Origin: a bacterium
GTDB lineage: Bacteria; JACRDZ01; JAJRWM01
Direction of reading: 5' to 3'
DNA length: 14,239 bases
Assembly: GCA_024276815.1 (NCBI GenBank)
Contig: JAJRWM010000078.1
Location: 1 to 14,239, forward strand
The notes beneath the pieces were generated by a model. The model was not told the origin of the DNA, ran no database searches, and saw nothing but the letters and a program-made list of their open reading frames with translations. This document shows, piece after piece, positions 1-7,732 of this stretch (positions are counted from its first letter, which is position 1; the number at the start of each line of letters is the position of its first letter). The position numbers and the translations under genes were made by a program.

Positions 1-1
1 A

Positions 2-1915
2 ACCGAGATTGCCGCTCTGCTGGAAAGCTCACACTCAATTTTGGAGGCTCATGATTTTAAAGAAACCGCCCGTTTGATCTTTGATCCCTGTAAATCACTG
101 CTGGGAGCCACAGCCGGATATGTTGCCATGCTGGCTTCCAATGGCAAGGATAATGAGGTTTTCTTCCTGGATTCGGGAGGTCTTCCCTGTACGGTCGATC
201 CCGATTTGCCAATGCCGATCAGAGGTCTGCGGGCGACTGCTTATCAAACGGGGAAAGTTGTTTATGATAATGAATTCGCTGGTGGCGAATGGGAGAAATT
301 TATGCCCAGGGAACACACCCGGCTGGAAAATGTCTTGTTCGCGCCAATTTTATCAAGGGACAAAGTTTCAGGCCTGCTTGGCCTGGCCAACAAAGCCGGC
401 GGTTTTGACGAGAATGACGCGCGGCTGGCGGCGGCTTTCGCTGAACTGGCGGCTATCGCCTGGAAGAACAGTATCATCATGGAGTCTCTGGAAGAGAGCG
501 AAGAAAGATATCGTTCCGTTATCCAGACAGCGACCGACGCCATCGTCACGGTTGATAAAAGGGGAAATGTTATTTCCTGGAACCAGTCGGCGGAAAAGAT
601 CTTTGGTTATACCGCGGAAAAAATGATTGGTGAACCCGTGACCATGATCATGCCGCAACGTTATGTTGAAGCGCACCGAAAAGGTTTTTCTCATGCCCTG
701 ACCACCAATAAAACAAAAATTATCGGCAAAACCATTGAGTTGGCCGGCAAAAGGAAAGACGGAACGGAATTCCCCCTGGAGCTGTCACTGGCTAAGTGGA
801 CAACCGGAGGGGAACTGTATTTTACCGGGATAATCCGTGAAATAACCGAGCGTAAAAACGCTGAGGAAGAAATTAAAAAACTGGCGAAGTTCCCCAGCGA
901 AAATCCGTATCCGGTGCTTCGGGTTGCCGGGAACGGCGTCATCCTTTATAAAAACCAGGCCAGTTCCGTTTTTTTTAATGGTTCAAAAGATGAAACAGGA
1001 AATGTGTTTATCAGTAAACACACAGAAGTCGCTTTAAATACCGGTCGGAAACAGGTGGCGGACTTTGAAGGTCATGGTAAAACTTTTTCTTTGACCTTCG
1101 CTCCGGTGACGGAAGCCAATTACGTTAACGTCTACGGCATGGATATCACGGAACGTAAGAAAGCGGAGAAACATTTGCAACAGGCGAAAGAGGAACTGGA
1201 ACAGCAAAACGAGGAATTGAAAGCGCTGGATAAAATGAAGGACAGCCTGATGCGCGACGTCACCCACGAGCTTAAAACACCGATCGCGAAAATAAACATG
1301 CAGAAAGACCTGCTGAAAATGATGCTCCTGGAGCGGGGAATGAGCGAAGACATAAGTCATACCATTGAAACGATGGAATCATCTATCAAGCGCCAGGAAA
1401 GCGTTATCCATAACATCCTGGATCTTTCCCGGCTGGAAGCCGGCGGTCGCAAGTTCAAAAGAGAATCGACTCGTGTCGCTCAGATCATAAATAAAGCCCT
1501 GGATGATTATTACTCCATGATGACAGCCCATGACATGCTCCTGGAAAAGGACATCGAAGAGGTCACAATCTCCTCCGATCCCGAACTGCTTTTTCACGTG
1601 TTTTCCAACATCATAAATAACGCGATAAAATACCGGAGCGTTACCGAAAAACCTAAAATCACCATTTCTCTGGCAAGGGTTGCCGATAAGGTTTTGGTCA
1701 AATTTACCGACAATGGCATCGGAATGAGTGAAAATGAAGTCCGGCAGGCCTTTGACAAGTTTTACCAGGCGTCGGCCTCCGCGGAAGGCACCGGCGTTGG
1801 TTTGTCGATTTGTAAATTAATAATTGAAGGTTTGTCCGGCAGCATAGCGCTCGAATCCGGCGGCAAAGACCAAGGGTTATCTGTTATAATTGAGTTGCCG
1901 GTAAAAACAAGATGA
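2..1915 (+). CDS. Sensor histidine kinase, GAF-PAS-PAS-HisKA-HATPase (5' end outside window)
   Basis: This is a sensor kinase that autophosphorylates on histidine and should pass the phosphate to a response regulator, probably the one just downstream. The frame is open to the window edge (from base 2), and the residues before the TTG at 41 read as a normal linker, so that TTG is not the real start. Counting from it: GAF domain about 5-145, PAS about 152-275 ending in the typical ITERK boundary, a weaker second PAS about 285-372, a Glu/Gln/Lys-rich coiled coil 375-400, then HisKA with phospho-acceptor H409 in VTHELKTP. The ATPase domain has its N box at 522-531, DNGIG at 557-561 and GTGVGL at 583-588. 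No membrane segment is visible in this part, so it looks cytosolic unless the missing N-terminus has one. The signal sensed is unknown; GAF and PAS suggest a small ligand, redox state or another protein. Confidence 0.93.
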   Translation, partial: TEIAALLESSHSILEAHDFKETARLIFDPCKSLLGATAGYVAMLASNGKDNEVFFLDSGGLPCTVDPDLPMPIRGLRATAYQTGKVVYDNEFAGGEWEKFMPREHTRLENVLFAPILSRDKVSGLLGLANKAGGFDENDARLAAAFAELAAIAWKNSIIMESLEESEERYRSVIQTATDAIVTVDKRGNVISWNQSAEKIFGYTAEKMIGEPVTMIMPQRYVEAHRKGFSHALTTNKTKIIGKTIELAGKRKDGTEFPLELSLAKWTTGGELYFTGIIREITERKNAEEEIKKLAKFPSENPYPVLRVAGNGVILYKNQASSVFFNGSKDETGNVFISKHTEVALNTGRKQVADFEGHGKTFSLTFAPVTEANYVNVYGMDITERKKAEKHLQQAKEELEQQNEELKALDKMKDSLMRDVTHELKTPIAKINMQKDLLKMMLLERGMSEDISHTIETMESSIKRQESVIHNILDLSRLEAGGRKFKRESTRVAQIINKALDDYYSMMTAHDMLLEKDIEEVTISSDPELLFHVFSNIINNAIKYRSVTEKPKITISLARVADKVLVKFTDNGIGMSENEVRQAFDKFYQASASAEGTGVGLSICKLIIEGLSGSIALESGGKDQGLSVIIELPVKTR

Positions 1916-1945
1916 CTATTAATCTAGAAGGCGAGGTAATTTGAT

Positions 1946-2311
1946 ATGACCAAGAGAGTTCTGGTAGTTGAAGATGATCAAGACATACAGGATTATTACC
2001 GGGTAATCTTGTCTGAGCTGGGCTTGGAACTGATCTGGGCGAACAATGGCAAGGAAGCGCTTGAGATCATCGACCAGGATCAAACCTTTGATCTGATCAT
2101 CCTGGACATAGTCATGCCGGTTATGGGCGGAGAAAAGTTTTTGCTTGAACTGCGTAAGGTCAGGAAAATCGACATGCCGGTTATCCTCAGTACCGTTGAC
2201 GATGTCTCCGCGGACCGACTGGAAAAGATTACCAAGGTGCAGGGAAGTTTTTTCAAACTGGCCAAGGTCGAGGAACTACAGGCGCTGGTTAAAAAGGTGC
2301 TGGGAATTTAA
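1946..2311 (+). CDS. Single-domain response regulator (receiver only)
   Basis: A 121-residue receiver domain with no output domain. The acidic pocket is E9-D10-D11, the phospho-acceptor is D54 in LIILDIVMP, and S82 takes the switch Ser/Thr place. K104 fits the conserved lysine but is followed by Leu instead of the usual Pro. The gene begins 30 bases after the kinase stop, with a GAGG-type ribosome site upstream of the ATG, so the two genes form an operon and very likely a cognate pair. With no DNA-binding part it probably acts by protein contact or as a phosphorelay intermediate. The target is not visible here. Confidence 0.92.
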   Translation: MTKRVLVVEDDQDIQDYYRVILSELGLELIWANNGKEALEIIDQDQTFDLIILDIVMPVMGGEKFLLELRKVRKIDMPVILSTVDDVSADRLEKITKVQGSFFKLAKVEELQALVKKVLGI

Positions 2312-2340
2312 ATATTCCACCCGGGACTTTATATCCCCAA

Positions 2341-2355
2341 CCTGAACCGTTCAGG
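2341..2355. other. Short perfect palindrome between convergent genes
   Basis: CCTGAAC and GTTCAGG are perfect reverse complements separated by one base. They lie between the stop of the response regulator and the stop of the convergent secreted-protein gene. As RNA this gives a six-pair stem with a three-base loop. No T-run follows on either strand, so it is not a standard intrinsic terminator. It may be a weak bidirectional terminator or a protein site. Confidence 0.3.
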
Positions 2356-2378
2356 AGTGTAACGGCGGTGCCCCCCCT

Positions 2379-4121
2379 TCAGTTAAGCTGGAAAAAGGTG
2401 TATTGATTATAGCCATAGCTGACCAGGACCGCCTGGCACTGGCTGGTAAACTCGCTGGTCGCCTCGTTAATTGTTTCCTTTTTGTAGGAAGTCCACCAGG
2501 GCCGCTTGGGAAACCAATCAATGGTGGTTAAATAGATAACCTTATCTATGGTCGAATCCAGGGTCGAGGATATCTTGTTAGCGCCGGCGGCGAACTCGCT
2601 GCTGATTGTTTGAATCAAAGAATTGCTTTTGAAATATCTTTGCTCATCCAGTTGATTTAATTCGGATAAACTATTTGTCTTATCGCTTAACTGGTACCGC
2701 CCCCTGGTAAAAGAATTACCTAAAACCGGGAAATCCAGGGGATAATCCTCGTAGAAAACGACCGGTACATTACGGTCGAAATCGTATTTCTGGTCATCTT
2801 CAACGTCAACGACAAACTCCAACGAATAATCAGGGATGAGATAGTACAGTTTATAAATAATTTCATCCGGTTTTTCAGAACTACTCATATTAACCTGAAA
2901 GTACTCCGCGCCATCAATATTCTCCCGGGCGGCGACCTTGAAGATAAGCAATTTATCTTTTGATTTGCGATTGCTGTAACGAACTTTCCACCAACTGCCA
3001 ACAGTCCAACTGCTAAGAAAAGAGTTTTTGGGCTGAACGATAATCTCGATATCAACGCTGTCACCAATGCGGCTTTTTACTGTTTTGTATTGATCTTTAT
3101 GATTGAGCAGGCGGGTGAAACTACGGGAAGATTCCTCGTCGCGAAGACTGTCTTTGTTCATTAAGGTAATGTTCATAAAACGGTTTGCGCAGTACAAATA
3201 TTCGGCCGGCACCGCGACGCTTACGCCGCCCTTCATGTCGCTGACTCTCTGTATCGTGTTTTCGACAGACGTGCCGCTGCCGGTGTAGATCAACGTTGAC
3301 TGTCCTTCCACGGGCCTGCCATTATAGTCAGAGAGATAAAAGGTCAGGGGGATAATGTTTTTCTTCCAGACCATGTAGGTGGTCAGATTTAAGGTCGTGA
3401 AATCGTAAAACTCCATTTCCGGCGTACTCTTACCGCTGTACAGGAAGTTTTTTTCCGTAACGACCTCTTCATATTCCTGGTGGTGAACCGCGATATCAAA
3501 CCGGTAGCGGTTACTAAAGGCGCAAGGCGCGTAAACGCCCGGCAGCTCAAGCGTATAATTTCTATCATAAGAAGTGCTTTTGTTAATCTTATCAGTATTT
3601 TTCCAGGTTTTACTTGCCATATCGTATTTTGTTAGATATACGCTGATCTGATTATTGGTGATGGGTTGATCGGTGGTGGCGTCAATCACTTTACCCTTGA
3701 TTGTCAGGGGTAATTTTTTGGGATTAATGGCAAAGGTGTAATTCAGACTGGTACCGACCTGATCCAGGCTGAATTCTTTGAAAAACACGGTGTCGACATA
3801 GTTGGCGCAGGAGATAACCATCCGCAACCGATATATCTGCTCGGGATAAACCTTTACGATAAATCTTGGAGAAGAGATTCTTCCGAAGGCGTCCGTGGTC
3901 AGTCTTTTTTTATAATAGGTTTCTTTTAAAGTCCGCTCGCTGTTAATATAATATAGCTTAATGACCACATCGGTATTAGGTAAAGGTTCAGAGTTTTTTC
4001 CGTTAATTACCAGGGCCTTGATTTGAATCTCTTTTTCCAGGGCGTATGCCGGGCTCCTGATAATAAGGAAGCTTAGCAGGAAAAGAGCGATGACCAGTAA
4101 AACTTTACTTCCGGGAAACAT
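2379..4121 (-). CDS. Secreted protein of unknown function with Ig-like repeats
   Basis: I do not recognise this protein as a named family. With the ATG at 4121 it has 580 residues. An upstream TTG at 4133 would add four, but the GGA upstream of the ATG makes the ATG more likely. Residues 1-28 form a clear signal peptide: Lys after a short start, a run of Leu/Ile/Val, and a probable AYA cleavage site. The mature part begins with two beta-rich stretches of carboxypeptidase-regulatory or Ig type, including a segment around GKVIDATTDQPI. A third Ig-like stretch follows (FYLSDYNGRPVEG). The C-terminal half is rich in Tyr, Asp and Ser and has no catalytic motif I can name. No anchor, sorting signal or second membrane helix is seen, so it is exported or periplasmic. 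The gene stands alone and is convergent with the kinase operon. Possible roles are envelope structure or adhesion; this is inference only. Confidence 0.8.
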   Translation of the reverse strand: MFPGSKVLLVIALFLLSFLIIRSPAYALEKEIQIKALVINGKNSEPLPNTDVVIKLYYINSERTLKETYYKKRLTTDAFGRISSPRFIVKVYPEQIYRLRMVISCANYVDTVFFKEFSLDQVGTSLNYTFAINPKKLPLTIKGKVIDATTDQPITNNQISVYLTKYDMASKTWKNTDKINKSTSYDRNYTLELPGVYAPCAFSNRYRFDIAVHHQEYEEVVTEKNFLYSGKSTPEMEFYDFTTLNLTTYMVWKKNIIPLTFYLSDYNGRPVEGQSTLIYTGSGTSVENTIQRVSDMKGGVSVAVPAEYLYCANRFMNITLMNKDSLRDEESSRSFTRLLNHKDQYKTVKSRIGDSVDIEIIVQPKNSFLSSWTVGSWWKVRYSNRKSKDKLLIFKVAARENIDGAEYFQVNMSSSEKPDEIIYKLYYLIPDYSLEFVVDVEDDQKYDFDRNVPVVFYEDYPLDFPVLGNSFTRGRYQLSDKTNSLSELNQLDEQRYFKSNSLIQTISSEFAAGANKISSTLDSTIDKVIYLTTIDWFPKRPWWTSYKKETINEATSEFTSQCQAVLVSYGYNQYTFFQLN

Positions 4122-4157
4122 TTTCAATTCCAACCTTGAATGGATAAGTTAATCGTT

Positions 4158-4166
4158 ATTGTAGCA
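4158..4166 (-). promoter_or_regulatory. Candidate extended -10 promoter for the secreted-protein gene
   Basis: Read on the minus strand the site is TGCTACAAT, an extended -10 (TGn plus TACAAT, five of six to TATAAT). It lies about 37 bases before the ATG at 4121. The sequence 17 bases further upstream (TCCGTA) is a poor -35, which an extended -10 can tolerate. Confidence 0.35.
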
Positions 4167-4198
4167 TATTAACCCGGGCATACGGAAGAGTCGGTAAA

Positions 4199-4260
4199 GC
4201 AACCCGCCAGTGAAGTGCGGGAATGACACTGGCGATTCCCCCGCTTCACTGACGGGTTAC
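4199..4260. repeat. Long imperfect palindrome, full copy of a dispersed repeat
   Basis: Two 26-base arms (4199-4224 and 4235-4260) pair at 22 of 26 positions around a 10-base loop. Some mismatches become G-U wobbles in RNA. A second, alternative stem is nested inside: CGCCAGTG at 4205-4212 with CACTGGCG at 4227-4234. The right arm plus loop, read on the minus strand, matches 14093-14128 at 31 of 36 bases, so this is a repeated element and not a chance hairpin. It lies between two minus-strand genes. There is no T-run after it, so termination is possible but not typical. It may be a REP-like element or a tiny MITE. Confidence 0.8.
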
Positions 4261-4335
4261 AATAGTTTTTTGCCTGTAATAAGTTTATGGCGGCTGGTTG
4301 TAAGACTGTATCGTGGATGGTCTGAGTCGTGAATA

Positions 4336-4716
4336 TCAGGTTGGAGGTAAAAGAACCCGGCTCAGTCTTTGCAGAAAAATCTCGCTTTCAAATGGTTTAA
4401 TCACAAAATCCTTGACCCCGATTTGCAGGGCTTGCTGAATATATACTTCATGTCCCATAGCGGCGATTAAACAGATATTAGCTTGGGAATCGCGGCTTAA
4501 AATTTCTTTGGCAACATCAATACCGCTGAAGAGCGGCAGAATCAGGTCTAAAAGGACAATATCAGGCTTATGCTCAAAGTAGGCCGCAATCGCCTGCTCG
4601 CCATCTTCGCTCTCAGCGACAACTCGATATGTATGATCGCGAGACATCCTTAAACGTCTTTTAATGTCATCACGAATGAACTTCATGTCATCTACCAGAA
4701 GAACTGTGAATTCCAT
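4336..4716 (-). CDS. CheY-like receiver-only response regulator
   Basis: A 126-residue receiver domain. D9-D10 form the acidic pocket, D57 in IVLLDLILP is the phospho-acceptor, and K107-P108 is the conserved Lys-Pro. The switch position before the AMGHE segment, normally Ser or Thr, is Ala (A85), so the usual hydroxyl that couples phosphorylation to conformational change is missing. A GGGAG ribosome site lies a few bases before the ATG, inside the 12-base gap after the upstream membrane-protein gene, so the two are co-transcribed. No kinase is adjacent on this strand. It could be a divergent CheY or PatA-type regulator; the target is unknown. Confidence 0.9.
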   Translation of the reverse strand: MEFTVLLVDDMKFIRDDIKRRLRMSRDHTYRVVAESEDGEQAIAAYFEHKPDIVLLDLILPLFSGIDVAKEILSRDSQANICLIAAMGHEVYIQQALQIGVKDFVIKPFESEIFLQRLSRVLLPPT

Positions 4717-4728
4717 TTTTCTCCCAAA

Positions 4729-5001
4729 TTATTTGGTGTTGGATTGAATTTTCTCGTGCACTAACTGATCTTTGTTAACTTGCTTGTCTTTCATGATGAT
4801 TTCGATATTGGCCCGCATATCAGCCAGGTTACGGGCATTCAGGTTGTAAATCAGCTCTAAAGCGTCATAAACAAAATAGCCGACAATACCCAAGGTTCCC
4901 AGAAAGATCAATTGAATGAAATATCGTCTGATTAGCAGGGAAAGCAGAAACATTACCACGCCGGCGCCAAGCCAGAAGTATTTTCTTCTCAAGGCTTCCA
5001 T
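4729..5001 (-). CDS. Small two-helix membrane protein
   Basis: I do not recognise a family. The 90-residue protein has a short basic N-terminus (LRRK), a hydrophobic segment at about 9-24, a double-Arg turn, and a second hydrophobic segment at about 28-50. A charged, mainly helical tail of about 38 residues follows. This predicts two membrane helices as a hairpin with a soluble tail. The ribosome site GAAAGGAG sits eight bases before the ATG. It is followed after 12 bases by a receiver-domain gene, which suggests the tail could be a docking or anchoring partner for that regulator; this is inference. Confidence 0.75.
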   Translation of the reverse strand: MEALRRKYFWLGAGVVMFLLSLLIRRYFIQLIFLGTLGIVGYFVYDALELIYNLNARNLADMRANIEIIMKDKQVNKDQLVHEKIQSNTK

Positions 5002-5028
5002 CGCACATACTCCTTTCTACAAAGTGAA

Positions 5029-5057
5029 ATGATATCAGCTAAAGGCGCTTTTCCCAA
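5029..5057 (-). promoter_or_regulatory. Candidate sigma70-type promoter before the membrane-protein/receiver pair
   Basis: On the minus strand TTGGGA (four of six to the -35 consensus) is followed after 17 bases by TATCAT (five of six to the -10). Transcription would begin about 20 bases before the start of the 90-residue protein, leaving just the ribosome site as leader. It falls in the 126-base gap after carA, which otherwise holds no gene and no convincing terminator. Confidence 0.4.
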
Positions 5058-5127
5058 GAAAGAATTAACCCGTCGGAAAAATAAAAAGACGCCGAGATAA
5101 GGATTTGTTAAAGAAAGATAATTATTG

Positions 5128-6210
5128 TTAATTCGCCATAAAATCGACAAATTTATCAAAAAGATAGCGGCTGTCATGCGGACCGGGAGAAGCCTCAGGG
5201 TGATACTGAACGGAAAATACCGGCAGCTCCGAATGCGCTACGCCTTCCACGGTATGATCGTTCAGATTTAAGTGGGTAATTTCCAGCCCGGTCTCTTTTA
5301 AGGAGGATTTCTCGATAGCGAAACCATGGTTCTGGGAAGTGATCTCAACCCGGCCGGAGCGCTTGTCCAGGACCGGCTGATTGCCGCCCCGATGACCAAA
5401 TTTCAACTTGTAGGCCCGCGCGCCCAAGGCGAGACAAAGCAACTGATGACCAAGACAAATTCCAAAAATCGGTTTTTTGCCAATGAGTTTTTTGAGGTTG
5501 GCTACCGCGTAGGTCACAGCGGCGGGATCACCGGGCCCGTTAGAGAGAAAGATACCATCCGGATCAAGAGCCATAATTTCCTCGACGCCGGTACCGGCGG
5601 GCAACACCGTCAGTTCGCAATCCCGCTCGGACAGGCAATTGAGAATATTGTATTTCACGCCATAGTCGAGTACGGCAACCTGGAACCTTTTCCCGGAACC
5701 GGATCTGTTCCAGGCGTATTTTTCCCGGGCGGTGACTTCCTGGACCAGGTCGCGGCCGACCAGCGAGGGTACTTTATCAACCGCCGCTCTCAACTCTTCC
5801 ACAGACGACGCGTCGTCATGCGAGATGAACCCCCGCATCGCCCCCCGCGCCCTGATGTGCCTGGTCAAAGCCCTGGTATCGATTCCCTTTAGTCCGACAA
5901 TCCGGTTCTCAATCAGGTAAGTTTCCAAATCAGCGCCGCTACGCCAGGAACTGGGATAGGAGCAGATTTCTTTCACGATAAAACCTGAAACCCGGACCCG
6001 GTCCGATTCAGTATCTTCAGAATGAACCCCGTAATTACCGATTAAGGGATAAGTCATGTTGACAATCTGACCGTGATAGGAAGGGTCCGTCATAATTTCC
6101 TGATAACCGCACATCGAAGTGTTAAAAACCACCTCGCCCTGAGCCGTTCCCCGGTAACCTAAAGCTTCGCCCGCAAAGATCCTGCCGTCTTCCAAGATCA
6201 ACCTGGCCAT
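5128..6210 (-). CDS. carA: Carbamoyl-phosphate synthase small (glutamine amidotransferase) subunit
   Basis: CarA hydrolyses glutamine and channels ammonia to the large subunit CarB, which makes carbamoyl phosphate for pyrimidine and arginine synthesis. The 360 residues match the usual family length. The N-terminal CPSase domain opens with the typical LILEDGRIFAGEALG. The class I amidotransferase half holds SNGPGDP (223-229), the nucleophile C252 in GICLGHQ, and the catalytic pair H337 and E339 in QYHPEA. Its ATG overlaps the accC stop by one base (TAATG), with a GGAG site eight bases upstream, so translation is probably coupled to accC. carB is not in the window; the gene after carA is unrelated. 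The reading frame is intact. Confidence 0.96.
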   Translation of the reverse strand: MARLILEDGRIFAGEALGYRGTAQGEVVFNTSMCGYQEIMTDPSYHGQIVNMTYPLIGNYGVHSEDTESDRVRVSGFIVKEICSYPSSWRSGADLETYLIENRIVGLKGIDTRALTRHIRARGAMRGFISHDDASSVEELRAAVDKVPSLVGRDLVQEVTAREKYAWNRSGSGKRFQVAVLDYGVKYNILNCLSERDCELTVLPAGTGVEEIMALDPDGIFLSNGPGDPAAVTYAVANLKKLIGKKPIFGICLGHQLLCLALGARAYKLKFGHRGGNQPVLDKRSGRVEITSQNHGFAIEKSSLKETGLEITHLNLNDHTVEGVAHSELPVFSVQYHPEASPGPHDSRYLFDKFVDFMAN

Positions 6211-7097
6211 TAGTCCTGCTCCAGGTAATCCAGGAAATGCGTATTGAATTTTCCCAGACGAAATTTCTCGTCAGCCATAACTTTCTGATGAAAAGGTATC
6301 GTGGTCGCCAAGCCCTCGATCACGTATTCAGACAAGGCCCGCCGCATCCGCCTGATGGCCTGATCCCGGTCGCGATGATGAACGATCAGTTTCGCGATCA
6401 TGGAATCATAATACTGCGGAATCGTATAATCATGATGCACATGACTGTCAAGCCTGACCCCGGGACCGCCCGGCGAGTTATAGGCGCTGATCCTGCCCGG
6501 ACTCGGCCGGAAGTTATGTTGAGGATCCTCAGCGTTTATCCGGCATTCAATCGCGTGACCGTTAAACCTGATATCGCTTTGTTTGAGATCAATCTTTTCC
6601 CCGGCGGCGATGATAATTTGTTCCTTGACCAGATCCACCCCGGTAACAACTTCGGTTACGCCATGCTCCACCTGAAGCCGGGTATTCATTTCCATGAAAT
6701 AATAGTTGCCCTGACCATCAACCAGGAATTCAATCGTGCCGGCGTTGGTATAACCAACCGCTTTAGCCGCCGCGATAGCGGTTTGCCCCATTCTTTTACG
6801 CAGTTCATCGCTCAGTAACGGGGATGGAGACTCCTCGATTAATTTCTGGTGCCTTCTCTGAATCGAGCAATCCCTCTCTCCCAGATGCACCAGGTTACCG
6901 TGGACATCCGCCAATATCTGGAATTCGATGTGGTGCGGCTCGTCAATGTATTTTTCCAGGTAAACCAGGTCATTGTTGAAAGCGGAACGCGCTTCCGCCT
7001 GGGCCAGATGAAAAGAACCGGTTAATTCCGACTCTTCCTTGACAATACGCATCCCCTTGCCGCCGCCGCCGGCCGCCGCCTTGATAATCACGGGCAA
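6210..7097 (-). CDS. accC: Biotin carboxylase, C-terminal 2/3 (accC, downstream of frameshift)
   Basis: This is the larger part of AccC, the subunit that uses ATP and bicarbonate to carboxylate biotin on AccB. It is in a different frame from the N-terminal part because one base is missing near 7099-7100 (TTGG where TTGGG would restore the family sequence GLPVIIK). It holds the ATP-grasp glycine loop [23 protein letters not shown], and the active-site stretch [10 protein letters not shown], where in the rejoined protein E288, N290 and R292 fall at the positions known from the E. coli enzyme. Gly replaces the usual Pro after QVEH. Adding one base gives 447 residues, almost the usual 449. The possible TTG at 7097 is an accident of frame and not a credible independent start. 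It overlaps carA by one base. Confidence 0.9.
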   Translation of the reverse strand: MPVIIKAAAGGGGKGMRIVKEESELTGSFHLAQAEARSAFNNDLVYLEKYIDEPHHIEFQILADVHGNLVHLGERDCSIQRRHQKLIEESPSPLLSDELRKRMGQTAIAAAKAVGYTNAGTIEFLVDGQGNYYFMEMNTRLQVEHGVTEVVTGVDLVKEQIIIAAGEKIDLKQSDIRFNGHAIECRINAEDPQHNFRPSPGRISAYNSPGGPGVRLDSHVHHDYTIPQYYDSMIAKLIVHHRDRDQAIRRMRRALSEYVIEGLATTIPFHQKVMADEKFRLGKFNTHFLDYLEQD

Positions 7098-7552
7098 ACC
7101 AATCTTTTGGCGACTTCCAGAGCCTGTTTTTCATCGCTGACAGCTCCTTCGCTGCCGGGTATCACCGGAATGCCGGCTTTTTGCATAGTGTCTCTAGCCA
7201 CTACCTTGTCACCCATACTTTGAATGACGGCGGCGGCGGGACCGATAAACTTGATCCGGCAATCGTCGCAGATCTCGGCGAAATGGGAGTTTTCCGAGAG
7301 AAAACCGTAGCCGGGATGAATGGCGTCCGCCCCGCTTATCTCCGCGGCGCTGATAATGTTCTGAATGTTGAGATAACTTTTAGCGCCTTCAGCCGGGCCG
7401 ACGCAGATCGCCTCGTCAGCGTAAAGGACATGAAGCGAGTCTTTATCCGCCTGGGAATAGACGGCGACCGTGGCGATTTCCAGTTCTTTACAGGTACGTA
7501 TAATCCTCAGGGCAATCTCACCCCGGTTCGCTATTAAGATTTTTTTAAACAT
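7088..7552 (-). CDS. accC: Biotin carboxylase, N-terminal 1/3 (accC, upstream of frameshift)
   Basis: This is the N-terminal pre-ATP-grasp domain of AccC, beginning with the textbook [17 protein letters not shown] and continuing through [10 protein letters not shown] and FIGP to SMGDK, whose K116 matches the ATP-binding lysine of the E. coli enzyme. The frame runs into a stop three codons after the shift at about 7099-7100 (ending VCP). Alone it would be a 154-residue fragment lacking the ATP-grasp and active site. The ATG is preceded by a GGAG about ten bases upstream, and the gene starts 21 bases after the extended end of the helicase frame. No canonical slippery heptamer is seen at the shift, so programmed frameshifting is unlikely; a lost G in a three-G run is simplest. 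Confidence 0.9.
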   Translation of the reverse strand: MFKKILIANRGEIALRIIRTCKELEIATVAVYSQADKDSLHVLYADEAICVGPAEGAKSYLNIQNIISAAEISGADAIHPGYGFLSENSHFAEICDDCRIKFIGPAAAVIQSMGDKVVARDTMQKAGIPVIPGSEGAVSDEKQALEVAKRLVCP

Positions 7553-7573
7553 TACTGGGTTACTCCATTAAGA

Positions 7574-7732
7574 TTAAGCTAACTCAATTTCCGGCTTGTC
7601 GCCGCCGGATGGTTGAGAGCCGGAAGACGAAGGGTTAAGTTCAGGGAAAATATTACCTTCTTTCATCTGGTCTTCAATCAACTGGGCTCTGCGGTTATAA
7701 GTGTATTCCTCAGACACATCCTTGTAGCCCAA
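7574..7732 (-). pseudogene. C-terminal tail of the DnaB-like helicase beyond an in-frame TAA
   Basis: Directly after the TAA at 7733-7735 the same frame continues for 52 sense codons to a TAA at 7574. The product reads as normal coding sequence: first a charged helical part (LGYKDVSEEYTYNRRAQ), then a Pro/Ser/Gly-rich end (NPSSSGSQPSGGDKPEIELA). With this tail the helicase ends 21 bases before accC, in line with the compact spacing elsewhere in the operon; without it a 180-base gap would be left. One substitution from GAA, CAA or AAA explains the stop. There is no ribosome site for separate translation. Confidence 0.7.

Noticed and set aside
41-43. TTG as the start of the histidine kinase
   Set aside because: The frame is open upstream to the window edge and the extra residues fit the protein, so the gene continues outside the window.
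2341-2355. Intrinsic terminator after the response regulator
   Set aside because: The stem is short and no T-run follows on either strand.
5326-6818. Plus-strand open frames opposite carA and accC
   Set aside because: The minus strand encodes clearly recognisable enzymes here; the plus-strand frames show no motifs.
7088-7110. Programmed ribosomal frameshift in accC
   Set aside because: The family is not known for it, and there is no canonical slippery heptamer before the shift. A missing G is simpler.
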